A stretch of 64,000 nucleotides of DNA from the NCBI RefSeq assembly GCF_036588685.1, contig NC_086375.1:47686955-47750954 (forward strand), in the 5' to 3' direction. This document shows positions 25,274 to 34,459 of the stretch, one piece after another (position 1 is the first letter of the stretch; the number at the start of each line of letters is the position of its first letter). The translations under genes were made by a program, and so were the position numbers. The notes beneath the pieces were generated by a model. That model was not told the DNA's origin, did not search any database, and saw only the letters and a program-made list of their open reading frames with translations. The stretch comes from Mytilus trossulus (Eukaryota; Mollusca; Bivalvia; Mytilida; Mytilidae).

Positions 25274-28200
25274 CTCGTCTAAACATCAACCCATCAATGT
25301 TAGATCTGTAAATTTGCTTTCGCAAATTTTTGGTTCTTCCCTCGCCGGGATTCGAACCCATGCTACTGTGATATCGTGACACCAAATCGCCTGCACTGCA
25401 GCCGTCCCGCTAGAACATATATATATATATATAGAAAAGTGTTTCGGACACAGCAACTTTACAAAGTGTTATGTTCGCTTGGTTCTACAGGAATTCGATC
25501 AAACATTGAGGAGACAAAAAGATATAAAAAAAACCAACAAGATTGACATTTACAGTGATCGCTCGCAAAAAATTGGCACAGTAATATTTGGCATACTTGC
25601 ATATATAAAGACGAAGAGGTTCAATTCCTGAATTCAATAAAAACAAATGAATATATTGTGTCAGCTTGTGCCACAAAATACGAAATACATTACCGACAAA
25701 AATATTTAAAACATGTTTATGATACTTTTGTTATTTCTTATTTGAAGATTACAGTTTTCTTGTTACCACGAGCTGAAACTTCCAATGTATGATCCCGATG
25801 GTGATCTGGTTAAATGTAGATGGGCCATTGGTAGAGAATGTGAAAGTGTGTGTCATGCCTTGCCATCTTCGAGTCTAGACGAGGTAAGTTAAAATCTGAA
25901 TGCTTTGATCTGCATCGACATTTGAATGATTGCAAAGTGCAATTGTTGTTTTTATAAAACATGGTTTTAAAAGAGCGACCAATGATAACAAATGGAATTT
26001 TTTTCTAGTTAAATCGAAAATAAACTGATAACGCCATGGCTAATAAAGTCCAACAGACAAACAACAGTACACACGACACATAATAGAAAACTAAAACGTG
26101 AACGCACGAACCTCACAAAATATAAGGGCAATATCAAATGCTCTGTAAAGGTAAGCATATCCTGATCTTTTAGTGGAAAAGGTCATGCTGCTCATGCAAG
26201 TACAACCCTGGTCATAGGATCGGCATTTTTTGCAAGACTGAAAAGAATGCAGATAAATACTTTGTTCATTTTGTAATTATGTTCAAATTGCACAATAAAG
26301 TTTAATTACTGGTTACGTATCTTTATTGACACGTGTTTTCGTAAATATATTGAAATATGTGGATAAGAAAATTAAGATATGATTTTTCTGCAACAGGATT
26401 TATGTTTTAAAAAGTCTAAGTTTATCAATTTGGAAATAATACTTTATAGAATTGTTGGACAAAGAAATTTCCCCAAAACCTATATCCCGAGTCTACAATG
26501 TGAATAGGAATGATATAGGTCTAGGTAGAGAGCAAACTAGATGTGTTCATTACTAGAGACCTTTACTCATTTGAATGTCATTAAGTAAATGCAGTTTTGT
26601 GTTTTCAAATTCAGGACACTTGCACGTTAAAGTTCAACACTTCTACTGGAAGTAACTACATAAATGACGGTTGGTATGCTGTAGCACTCACGATTGAGGA
26701 CTTTCCTACGAAAACGATACACGTTGGCAATGAACAATTCAATGAGACAAAACCTATGTCAACAGTTCCATTACAGGTAAAACTAAAACATCAAACGTCT
26801 ACAATAGATACGACAACATGATGGAATGTGATTATTTTGAAGTTCATTAAAACTTTTTGAAACCATTTTGGGTATATCACTTACGCTTCATAAATGTTTT
26901 CAAAGAGCATCTTAACAGATGTACAGAAGCATATATTGAAACTTATATATATAATTTATAAATCATTGTTTAAAAGGGCAATACCTGAAAAATTCATCCT
27001 CACTAATTTATCTCAAATTCTCCTATTCGACTAATTACATACTGAAACGTTTATCCAAATCAAAATATTCTAAAATAAAAAGTTGATGATGCGTTAACCC
27101 AATATAATGTATCATCATTTCTTGTGTATTTTAGTCTAGACGCCATCTATATAACCATCAAGATCGCCTTCCAAGACTAATGACGGTCACACAACCTTAT
27201 ATCAACATAACCGTTAATATAAATAGATAACAGATTCGTGAAATTGGATTTTTCTGCTTGATTTCATCGTATAGATGTAAACAATATGTAAATATTCATT
27301 TTTTCCAGTATAAAAAAAAGGTTTTTGCAGATTGAATCAGTCATTTAAATGGTTCACCCTTGTTTGTTTCATTGTCAACATTCTTTTTATCTTCAAAGCT
27401 TAACATGCCTAGCACATGGGTTATCCATCTCCAGTTAAAAGGTTCAATTGCAGTTCACAATGAAGTCGAATTAAACCCTTGCAAGTGAATTATTCCTCAG
27501 CGATGTGTCTTCGCCTATTTTTATCCAAACTGGCTGCGAATTATAATTTCACTATTTCAATTTTATTAATCATTGAACAAAAAGTAAATTATTTTATCTA
27601 TATCTTGTAGTTGATGCCTCGTAAAAGGTTTAAACAGCACAAACATGAACGGATTTTTTCTTTTTTTTTGGAGAATCAACATTTACATTTACGTATAATA
27701 AATGTGACAATTATATAAAATGCATTGTTCATAGTTTTAAAGCAAGTGTTAAACAAATACAATTCCTTCAAATTGGTTTCCGAAATAGTTGTCAAAGAGT
27801 TCTCATTAATCTGATTTTGAAAAGTTTCAACAGCTATGATTTTATTCTTTTGTAAGATTTTTGAAAATTCTTTGTCATTTTAGATACAATTGACTACTTT
27901 CTTTAAATAAGTAAACCTATACAATAATTCTCTTTTTTAAAACTTTAACCATCTACCCTGTAACTGTTTCTCTGTATAATTGTTATGTACTGTTTCAATT
28001 CAGAAATGTGAAATTCAGCATTTAAATAATAACAAGAGAGGCAATGCGATAATCATATAAACTGCATATAGTTTTTAAGTGAAAGTTAAACGTATAATTT
28101 TTCACATTGTCTTCCGAAAGTTTTCATCCTGATAGTTCTCTATTAATCTTATGTGAAAACAAAATGTTTTATTTTCAGCAGCTAGGGTTTTTTTTTTGTG

Positions 28201-31200
28201 ATGTTTTTCTGAATTGTTTACATTAAATTAAGGTGCAATTTCATAGATAAGTAAACATAATAAATAGGTTATTTTATTTATAACTTTGGCATCTCCTCTG
28301 TAATCGTGTCTATACATTCGCTGAATTAGTGTACTGTACTTTTTTCATGCAATCATGTGATGTTATTTTTCCTTTTCAGTTTCTTATTCATCTGGTGGGG
28401 AAAAATTCACCGTGCAATTGGAAACCAGAATTTGTCTCGCCTACTCCTCTTGCGGGAACAAAAATCAGCATATCGGCTGGGAAATCATTTACACAGAAGA
28501 TATACGCAGCAAACTTGGCAAATAAAAAAGAAACGTAAGACTAAATAAAAAATGGTTATTCATTGATGAAAATATAACGTATAGTTGGGAAGGATTTTCA
28601 AGTAAACGACTATTCGTCTTGTATGTATATTATTGTGTTTTATTAAACTTTTTTAAATTTTTGCAGCGTGACCAAACTTAGTCTAACCAGGCCTGCAGGA
28701 ATGGTTTTGAAAGGTCCGACAAACGTTCCAAAAAGAGCTGGAGTCGTTTTCTGGGAATTGTCATGGACACCGACAGTAAATGACAAAGGGAATCACATTG
28801 TATGTGGCATGGCTGAAGACAGCACAGGGTAAAATCTCAAAAATGTATAAATAACTTTCACTAAAATCATATGAGACCGATCGCAAATAATATTGATTGC
28901 TATTGACTTAAATGACTTTGTAATTATTATGAGCATATGATGTAATTGCCTTTCCAAATAATAGAGCCTGTAATCTAGTAGTAGTCCTTAGATGATGTTT
29001 GTAATTTTTTTTATGTTTATTGTTATGTTATTAATCAGGCTGCCTTTTTGTTATGCCAGTGATTTCTCATTGTTGACGGTCGTTTAGTGACTTATTGTTG
29101 GTTAGATTAGTTTCATTTTGGAATCTTTTGAAGAGTTGTCTCATTTACAATCCAATCACATTACAGTGACCCATCTATTATGACATCAAAACGTTAGAAA
29201 GAAAACAGTGGCTTGCTTTTTTTAAATGACCACGCGTCTAAGTGACGCAAACATGTTAAAAAAGAGACATCATTTGCATACACAACGGCAGTGGTTAGAT
29301 ATGAACGAATTTCATCTGACATATTAGATAAAACAAAGAAAGTAATTATTCGATATCAAGGAAATTGAATAAAGATAAAGAGATATTTTAAATAAAAATT
29401 CATTATCAACTTGTTTGTATTATAATAACTAATATAGCTTGATATGCCTATTGTTAAACAATAAATGTTCAAGTTTAAACATAACCGTCATCTGAACACG
29501 CGTCACAGGTTTTATTGGACAATTGCAAGCTGCCGTTTACTTAAAAATGTTTTGACAACTTGAATAATATTTTTCTTTTTTTCAAACTTAGGCATACAAG
29601 TGACATGAGATGCATAACACTGATAGCCTGGGGTAAGTATCACTATAAAATAACGCTAATGATTTTTTTAAAAGTTGTCTCATAAAGTCATTTTGAATTA
29701 AACCAATATTTGCATGTACCGGGATTATAACTATGTTCGCCAGACGCTCATTTCGTCTACGAAAGACTCATCAGTGACGCTCGAATAAAAAAAGTTTAAA
29801 CGTTCAAGATCGCTTAGGACTTAAAATAGCTATACGTGTTTCAAATAAAACGTAACGGATATCATATACTATTCAATGTTCTTTTGTATATCAGAAGTGC
29901 AATGCTATTTGTAGGTTCATTTATATTTATTTTGTTTCTCTTGATTCAGATGCAACAGATCCTTGCAACCCAAACCCGTGCAATAAAAATCAATCGTGTT
30001 CAAGAATTGGGTCATCATTAAAAATAGAATGTGTTTGTCCGAAGAAGACGAGATTGATTGGACAAGTATGCATCGCAGGTAATGAGTTTTTCAATAAAAA
30101 AATAAAAAAGTAAAAGGTAAAGACTAAAAACACTAACTAAAGTCTAACTGAAGTTATAGCTTGTTTTAAAAACTAACCATCCTTGTCGAATAGAATTTAG
30201 CACAGACTATCAAACATCTGTTACTATCGTAGAAATCTCTAAACCACAAATTAAAAAAATAAAAGTTAATGATGCAGAAACTGTCTTTAGTTTTCTAATT
30301 CCCGTTTAGAGAATATATTGTTTAAGAAATGTACAATGACCCATAAAACACAAATACAATAGTATTTTTTATGCTCAGTTTCAGATATACCAACAACTAT
30401 CCCTATGATAACCACGCCTATGACAACTTCTAAGACCACGACCATGCCGTCGATAATATCAACTACTCAGCCGACTACAACCAGGCCAACAACGACCACA
30501 ACTGTTGTAACGAATTCCACAACCATGCCAACGACCACCAAAACTACTAAAATGACCTCCACAACCACTCAACGGAGTACGACTACGCTAGCTTCAAAAA
30601 CGTCGACAACTACAAAGAGTAGAAAGTATCCACAGACAACAACACAAAAGACCACATCACATATGAGATCAACAAATATAATGAAACAGGTTGCGACGGT
30701 CGTAAATGTATTTACGAAAGTTATAAAAGCAACTTCATCATCCATACAAATACCGTCAACAATAAGTACATCACAAAATGGTAAATCTATAAGGTTTATT
30801 TGGGAGATGGGTTTTGTTTTTTCTCAATGTATTTATAACTTTGAACACCTGTATACTACTGTTGTTTTCATTTAGTGAATCATTCGGATACAATAATTGT
30901 TTCATTTAGGACTTTGTTTTGTTATAACTTTGTTTTATCGGCAGCGCTGTATGTTCATTTGTCAATCATATGTTTTTAAATAATATTGTAGATTTTGGCT
31001 AATTGTAATCATCGTTGTTAGAACTGATTATAGGCGTTTACCACATTCTTATGTATTGTGTTTGAATGTGAATATGGTATCTTGCGCCTCTCTATGGATG
31101 TTGATTGGATGTGCAGGGTATTTTGATACACAGGGAGTCATATCACTGACATTGATGTTTTTGTAAATGTTGCTAACGGGCTATTTCATGCCTCCCATGT

Positions 31201-31941
31201 ACACTATAAAACAGTATTTTATGCTGTGTGTTTACCTGTATACCTGGATAGTGGATAGTTGTCTCATTGGCAATCATACCACATCTTCTTTTTTATATGA
31301 TGTAAAATGTTAGAAAAAAAATACATGTGTCAGTTTGCCGAGGTACTAGACCGAACAAGTACTTTTCAAAAAAATGCTGGCTTGAAAATGCATGTATGAA
31401 TCTTAAATATAATTGGCTGTATTATAAGAATTTACCCGCCATAATACCATGGAAAAAGGACCGTCAACTTGTCTTAAAATGCAAGGTTAAACTTTGTCAT
31501 AAAACGTAAGGTTCAATTTCAGAAAATGTTATGTAGTATAAATAGTATTACTGAATATGTATTCCTGATTTATTTATTCAATTTTATGCTCAAATAGTTA
31601 GTAAGAAAAATGGAAAAAAAAAGAAATATAGTTTCTTTAACACAAAAGGCTAGGCCTACTCTATGTTTTAAATCTGTCATTTTAAATTTTAACAGGTTTT
31701 TTTCATTTTTATAGGTGATTCTGTAAAACTGAGTAAAACGTCCAATGTACACAAGAAAACCTCAGGACATATCTGCTTCAAATCAGAACCAGTAATTTTA
31801 TTAACAACATTCTTTTCTATTTTACTGTTTGCATTGGGAGCAGTTGGTGGAATATTGGGATATAAGGTGATCAAAACGAAAAATCAACTCAAAGTTATGG
31901 ATTCATCAAACGAAAGTTTTAACATAAATTCTGAAAAATGA
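14286..31941 (+). CDS. Gene span: type I membrane glycoprotein with EGF-like and mucin-like domains, copy 1 (11 exons, 641 aa)
   Basis: Exons: 14286-14396, 21286-21551, 24221-24361, 25748-25883, 26615-26776, 28380-28534, 28667-28828, 29592-29632, 29950-30078, 30385-30780, 31715-31941. They sum to 641 codons plus stop with no frame error, and all introns are GT...AG. Domain order: signal peptide (1 to about 18); cysteine-rich ectodomain (19-391, 13 Cys, several N-glycosylation sequons); EGF-like domain (392-434, six Cys); Thr/Ser/Pro mucin-like stalk (435-566); juxtamembrane segment; transmembrane helix (about 593-619); 22-residue tail. The protein should sit in the plasma membrane with its N terminus outside. 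The ectodomain resembles no family I can name with confidence. I expect relatives among uncharacterised molluscan proteins. A receptor or adhesion role is inference. A second full copy follows at 44644-63792. Confidence 0.85.
14780..15880 (-). mobile_element. Decayed Penelope-like element with RT fragment (intron 1 of copy 1)
   Basis: On the minus strand, 15222-14982 holds two overlapping broken frames. They contain the RT-like strings NKLYQHG, VGIAIGTYCAPFITD and LFLYCYVSKCMT, the same block as at 10799-10942. Frameshifts divide the domain. Farther along, a direct repeat of about 55 bp ('ccaaaggattttttacact...', 15447 and 15827) lies in the same debris. Confidence 0.5.
16377..16720 (+). repeat. 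M1 repeat fragment joined to an ACGGA-rich segment
   Basis: M1 boxes 'caagtcaggagcctgtaatt' and 'tttatagctgactatgcggt' are interrupted by a (TA)n tract at 16468-16494. After 'tgctcattgtagaaggccg' the sequence switches to repeats of 'acggacatg/acggataag' (16597-16665) with a mirrored 'atccgttaggcgttcgttag' end. Confidence 0.5.
16856..18417. mobile_element. Terminal-inverted-repeat element of about 1.56 kb in intron 1 of copy 1
   Basis: The left end 'taggccgtgttcacat' and right end 'tgtgaacacggcctta' are mirrors. The 150 bases inside each end are rich in 'gtttacatgtagtgtaaac'-type motifs on both sides. No transposase frame was found, so it is likely non-autonomous. The interior holds a CGGGATTTCGGGA minisatellite and a G run. 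Confidence 0.5.
17145..17310. repeat. Degenerate minisatellite based on CCCGGGATTTCGGGATC
   Basis: Units such as 'ctcgggatttcgggatccgg', 'cctcgggatttcgttttt', 'gcccgggatttcggggtttc' and 'gcccgggatttcgggatcag' follow each other with variable T-rich spacers. It sits inside the 16856-18417 element. A run of 14-15 G follows at about 17435. Confidence 0.6.
18420..20930. other. Remaining intron 1 of copy 1, nothing recognised
   Basis: AT-rich intron with short chance frames on both strands (for example near 18629-18889). No splice-flanked conserved segment, RNA gene or clear repeat border. 20827-20938 resembles 46028-46130 just before exon 2 of copy 2, so it is ancestral intron sequence shared by the two copies. 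Confidence 0.4.
20939..21236 (-). repeat. Repeat 'A', minus orientation, just upstream of exon 2
   Basis: Read on the minus strand it matches repeat A at 7787: the family's start lies at the right end ('tctggtatctatgatgat' side), with 'cgtctacaaaagactcatca' in the middle. It is absent at the equivalent place in copy 2, so it inserted after the duplication. Confidence 0.6.
21286..21551 (+). CDS. Copy 1 exon 2: four-Cys ectodomain segment
   Basis: 266 nt, acceptor TATTGTAG, donor AG|GTATGT, phase 0 in and 2 out. It encodes residues 38-126 with Cys at GPGC, WKC, QGC and YYC, and a sequon NDT. It differs from the copy 2 exon at about six of 88 residues. The exon is flanked by inverted copies of repeat A (20939-21236 and 21685-21976). 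Confidence 0.85.
21685..21976 (+). repeat. Repeat 'A', plus orientation, just downstream of exon 2
   Basis: It runs from 'taatagttatcaaaggtacc' through 'acgtctacataagac' to 'attcatgtcaacacta'. With the minus copy at 20939 it forms an inverted pair around exon 2. Confidence 0.65.
22540..22795 (-). mobile_element. 3'-end fragment of the Penelope-like family (intron 2)
   Basis: It contains 'gagggacagtcaaact', 'aataaactgacaaagccatg', 'aatagtacacatgacatt' and 'gggtaagcagatcctgctt', the same ordered boxes as 32640-32810 and (reversed) 54740-54995. This looks like the non-coding 3' part of a retroelement. Confidence 0.5.
22855..23215. repeat. A-rich dispersed repeat fragment
   Basis: Boxes such as 'ctaaaaccgagggaaacaca' and 'aacaacgaacattttccatc' are familiar from bivalve intergenic DNA by memory only. 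A short related stretch occurs near 47050-47200. Confidence 0.3.
23230..23560 (+). repeat. Intronic repeat 'C', first copy (intron 2 of copy 1)
   Basis: It shares an ordered series of boxes with 27240-27600: 'attggatttttc', 'ttcaatcagtca', 'ttacccatctccag', 'cacttgcaagtgaat', 'tcagcgatgt' and 'aaactggttgcctc'. There is no coding capacity. A third short trace lies just before exon 3 near 24165. Confidence 0.55.
24221..24361 (+). CDS. Copy 1 exon 3: cysteine-free ectodomain segment
   Basis: 141 nt, acceptor TTTGCAG, donor C|GTACGT, phase 2 to 2. It reads YTGAMWMNLDFGNPNGWN...STNSSPITASKPLYT with sequons NST and NSS. An alternative donor at 24366 would extend it by four bases (see exon 4). Only one residue differs from copy 2. 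Confidence 0.8.
24412..24500 (-). repeat. M2 end fragment (intron 3 of copy 1)
   Basis: 'gttgagaattgaaatgtgga' and 'gtcaaagagacaacaacgcg' correspond to the reversed 3' end of M2 at 12530-12585. Confidence 0.45.
24905..25165 (-). repeat. M1-related repeat, minus orientation (intron 3 of copy 1)
   Basis: It begins 'acaagaagatgtggtatggg' and 'tgccaatgagacaact', the reverse of the M1 3' box, and continues through 'gtcttcaacacggagccttg'. Confidence 0.55.
25237..25435 (-). repeat. tRNA-derived SINE with (TA)n flanks, copy 1 (intron 3)
   Basis: On the minus strand it has a B-box GGTTCGAATCC (25348-25358) and upstream tRNA-like sequence around 'agcgggacggctgcagtgca', a pol III promoter layout. It is bounded by (TA)n at 25241-25270 and 25418-25433. 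The A-box side is cut off by the TA tract. A longer copy stands at 61498-61745. Confidence 0.65.
25748..25883 (+). CDS. Copy 1 exon 4: four-Cys segment
   Basis: 136 nt, acceptor TTTGAAG, donor GAG|GTAAGT, phase 2 in and 0 out. Core: SCYHELKLPMYDPDGDLVKC...GREC...VCHALP...LDE. A second acceptor ATTACAG seven bases later would pair in frame with the alternative exon 3 donor, replacing Leu-Gln with Tyr. Confidence 0.8.
25995..26175 (-). mobile_element. 3'-end fragment of the Penelope-like family (intron 4)
   Basis: 'aaataaactgataacgccat', 'caacagacaaacaacagtac' and 'gtaagcatatcctgatc' match the reversed 3' region at 32640-32810. Confidence 0.45.
26615..26776 (+). CDS. Copy 1 exon 5
   Basis: 162 nt, acceptor AATTCAG, donor CAG|GTAAAA, phase 0 to 0. 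It starts DTCTLKF, includes GWYAVALTIEDFP and ends STVPLQ. One Cys and sequons NTS and NET. Five of 54 residues differ from copy 2. Confidence 0.85.
27240..27600 (+). repeat. Intronic repeat 'C', second copy (intron 5 of copy 1)
   Basis: Same ordered boxes as 23230-23560, with 'gttatccatctccagtta', 'cttgcaagtgaattattcct' and 'ccaaactggctgcgaatt'. Confidence 0.5.
27830..28379 (+). repeat. Ancient tandem duplication of the end of intron 5 (copy 1)
   Basis: 27830-28030 and 28180-28379 share the order 'cagcta...', 'agtaaac', 'ctttaacc/ctttggc atct', 'ctgta', 'ttcaattcag / ccttttcag'. The corresponding single stretch in copy 2 is 55730-55925. The duplication therefore duplicated an acceptor-like 'tttcaattcag' at about 28012 without exon sequence behind it. 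Confidence 0.4.
28380..28534 (+). CDS. Copy 1 exon 6
   Basis: 155 nt, acceptor CCTTTTCAG, donor AC|GTAAGA, phase 0 to 2. It reads FLIHLVGKNSPCNWKPEFVS then a segment ending ANLANKKET. One Cys. A single residue (Leu/Ser after TP) separates it from copy 2. Confidence 0.85.
28667..28828 (+). CDS. Copy 1 exon 7
   Basis: 162 nt, acceptor TTTTTGCAG, donor GG|GTAAAA, phase 2 to 2. Contains KLSLTRPAGM, WELSWTPTVND and HIVCGMAEDSTG. The SWTP...N-x-I-V-C-x-A-E-D pattern suggests a beta-sandwich, fibronectin/cadherin-like edge, but this is inference. Four residues differ from copy 2. Confidence 0.85.
29028..29170 (+). repeat. Diverged M1 fragment (intron 7 of copy 1)
   Basis: 'aatcaggctgcctttttgtt', 'ctcattgttgacggtcgttt' and 'gagttgtctcatttacaatc' follow the M1 box order, poorly conserved. 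Confidence 0.4.
29592..29632 (+). CDS. Copy 1 exon 8 (41 nt micro-exon-like)
   Basis: Acceptor AAACTTAG, donor G|GTAAGT, phase 2 in and 1 out. It encodes HTSDMRCITLIAWG with one Cys and closes the outer ectodomain before the EGF exon. It is too short for ORF calling, but is conserved in copy 2 with one difference (Met/Thr). Confidence 0.8.
29715..29795 (+). repeat. Truncated repeat 'A' (intron 8 of copy 1)
   Basis: It contains 'ccgggattataactatgttc', 'gacgctcatttcgtctacga' and 'aagactcatcagtgacgctc'. Only the first 80 bases of the family are present. Confidence 0.55.
29950..30078 (+). CDS. Copy 1 exon 9: EGF-like domain
   Basis: 129 nt, acceptor TTGATTCAG, donor G|GTAATG, phase 1 to 1. Six cysteines are spaced C-x4-C-x5-C-x10-C-x-C-x10-C, with G-x-x-C at the end, a standard EGF pattern without an obvious calcium-binding signature. 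A symmetric phase 1-1 single-exon EGF is typical of shuffled animal modules. Roughly 12 of 43 residues differ from copy 2. Confidence 0.85.
30385..30780 (+). CDS. Copy 1 exon 10: mucin-like Thr-rich stalk
   Basis: 396 nt, acceptor TTTCAG, donor G|GTAAAT, phase 1 to 1. Residues 435-566 are dominated by Thr with Ser, Pro and Lys, starting DIPTTIPMITTPMTT, so heavy O-glycosylation is expected. The later part (VNVFTKVIKATSS) is less repetitive and has no counterpart in copy 2. If the following intron were retained, the frame would run 31 codons to a stop near 30873. Confidence 0.8.
31245..31300 (+). repeat. M1 3'-end fragment (intron 10 of copy 1)
   Basis: It reads 'gatagttgtctcattggcaa' then 'tcataccacatcttctttt'. 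Confidence 0.55.
31715..31941 (+). CDS. Copy 1 exon 11: transmembrane helix and tail
   Basis: Acceptor TTTTTATAG, phase 1 in, stop TGA at 31939-31941. Residues 567-592 are juxtamembrane with one Cys. About 593-619 form the transmembrane helix, with a glycine-rich GAVGGILG motif that could mediate helix packing. The tail is K-T-K then NQLKVMDSSNESFNINSEK, an acidic Ser/Asn-rich end with no ITAM, ITIM or PDZ ligand that I can see. Confidence 0.85.
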
Positions 31942-32145
31942 AATAATTTCAAATTTAGTATCGATTATAGCTGTATAATGTTTCTTTCTAAAACCAAATA
32001 TGTTTTAGGCTTTGAAACGTTTTTTGTTGTTGTTGTTTTTGTTATGTAAAACGAAACACTGAAGGGTAGACGAAATCCTGACTTTTAAAGACTGAACTTG
32101 GTTAGCTCTTTGGTAAATACGTTCAGCATGGTCAATAACTCATTC

Positions 32146-32151
32146 AATAAA
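32146..32151 (+). terminator. Candidate polyadenylation signal of copy 1
   Basis: AATAAA lies 205 bases after the stop codon. It is the first perfect hexamer downstream that I see in this region. A 3' UTR of about 0.2 kb would result. Confidence 0.45.
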
Positions 32152-32636
32152 TGATGGTCGATAAATCATTATGTGAATTTGAAGCTACATCGCGGACAAC
32201 TAGATTATTTATATGAAAATAACGAACGTTCAATCATTTTCCGTTTTTGAAGTTACAAAACATTTGCTGGAGACCTCGACGTTAAAACATGATACACTTT
32301 CATCGTAAACACGACAGCTTTGAAATGTTGTTTTGAACAATATGATGTACATCTGAATAATAATGCGTATAAAAAACAAGTAGTAAATATATCAAAATGA
32401 GTCCATCGAAGATCTACCATTAATACAAAATTATCTTAATAACAAAAAAATATGTGACAATGCTTTCGAAATTCTTTACTTGTTTCTGGGTAAACCTAGA
32501 TGTTGAAGATTTCAACCCAAACGTTGTTGTCTCGATTATTGGTGCTCGCAGTTACAGTAAGGGAATTTCGTTCTAAACTATCACATCGACTTCTGCACCT
32601 GATAATAGATTTCATACAGCAACTTCATAAGTAACA

Positions 32637-34060
32637 GAGGAACGAAAGATAGCAGAGGGACAATCAAACTCATAACTCGACAACGCCATGGTTAAACACG
32701 AAAAAGACAAACAGACAAACAATAGTACACATGACACAACATAGAAAACTAAAGCATAGGCAAAACGAACCTCACCAAAATCTCAGGTGATCCTGCTCCC
32801 CATGTGAAACCCGTCGTATTACTCCATGTTATAACAAATCCGATAAATAGTCTAATTCGGTAGGTCACATTCATGAGAGAGAAGGGGATTGTGGTTACGA
32901 CGTAAGGAACATATCCGATATCATCTGTGAAACGGTTATTCCATAACGGTCAACCAGCTCGTGATGGCGTCCGTAAAATTTACGAAGGGATGATTTCAAC
33001 TTTCCCTGTGGAACTCTTGGTTTAATAGTGAGCAGCAACAAACTATCAATAAAAGCATGAAAGGAAATACAAGCACGGGAATATCGTATCAATTGGGAGA
33101 TATATGGTCCGAGTACACAGTTATCGTCCTTCACGAATATAGTCCTTAGTGTGGACATTGTGTTACTTGCCAATTTTCGTTATACCCCTTCCAAATTTAT
33201 TTCGCCATGTTTCATTTCTCATATAGCAAGTAGGGGGTGAAATGATACTGTAATAAAAAATTGGGTCATAAATATAAATGTGAAGTAGTGATTAGGTCCA
33301 ATTGAAAAAGGTAAAAAATTAGCACTTCGGACGCTATCTAAAGATTTCAAGACCCCCTTAACATAAAATTGTCCATATTTTGAGTGAGAGCTGATGAAGT
33401 TTTCTTTAATTTGTCCCAAAAGTAGTACAACACACTGTAAAAATATTGCTAAGAAAGCGCAGGTGGTTTTTTTTTTTTTTTCATTTTTGTCTTAACGAAA
33501 TAACTGTGTACTCGGACCTAAATATATACCCCGTGTGCAGGTGCTGCTGAAATATTGCTACTGAAATTGGAATTTTCACGATTGGAAAGCTGAAACCATC
33601 TCTTTTGTCGAAATTTTTTGTTTTCAACCGAACCTCATTGTCAATTTCTAGATGTTAGTCAAGATATGAGGTCGACCTAACTGTATCTGTTGTATCTTTT
33701 ATCTCTAGTTCAATGGGATAGATACGTTCAAAATAGTCACCATTTTTTTAATTATTTAGCGGGATATCATCTATATAGCGGAAAGTAAATTAAAGGATGT
33801 TGCTTACTTCTTATCTTTCTTCCTAAGGAGTTTCTGTATAAATTCAGCCTCATAATTATAAAGAGTTGAGTCGGCAAAAAGAGGGGCACAATTATTTCCC
33901 ATTGGAATACCGACAGTCTGTTGAAAAACGTGTCCTTCTAACGTAAAAACTGTGTTGTCAATCAAGAAGTCAAGCATCTCCATAAAGTCAGATTCAGATA
34001 ATTTTTTGTTTGTATCAGAGTGATCCTTTACAAAGTATGATTTATCCCTCATGAGGACAA
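32637..34060 (-). mobile_element. Penelope-like retroelement, degenerate, minus strand
   Basis: The minus frame 34052-33804 contains LDFLIDNTVFTLEGHVFQQT, then VGIPMGNNCAPLFADS and EAEFIQKLLRK. These are the RT 'QT-VGIPMG-x-NCAP-LFAD' blocks typical of Penelope-like elements in animals. Further weak coding similarity continues leftward (33173-32895, 33419-33219) in broken frames, then the non-coding 3' part 32880-32637 ('gggacaatcaaactcat', 'cgacaacgccatgg'). No intact YxDD, GIY-YIG or long frame is visible, so it is inactive. It lies between the two gene copies. Confidence 0.6.
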
Positions 34061-34404
34061 GATACTTTTACGTTGGCCATTTTTTTTTTATGAAACAAAG
34101 CAATACATATATATATAATATATGAAGACACGATGTATACTGAACGATTTTAAAAACGCAACACTCATTTTGTTGATTTTTTTTTACCAAATCTTGTTTG
34201 ATTTTCTTACAACTACTTTTCATGCTTATCATACTTCTTTCTCCTTACAAAAAACTAAAATCTAATTAACCTGTGGTTAATTGACCATACCGAATTTTGA
34301 AGTCGCACGAATTTATTAAAGCGAAATTTTGGACCCATGAAAGATTGTTTCATTTTTTTTTGCCTTGTGAAACAGTTCTTGCAATCCTTTGCCTCACTTA
34401 AATC

Positions 34405-34450
34405 AGTTTCAAAAGAGGGACGAAAGATACCAAAGGGACAGTAAAAAAAT
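34405..34450 (-). mobile_element. Short end fragment of the same retroelement family
   Basis: 'caaaagagggacgaaagata' followed by 'ccaaagggacagt' matches the terminal box at 32637-32665 and, reversed, 54975-55005. Confidence 0.4.
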
Positions 34451-34459
34451 GTTGCATCT

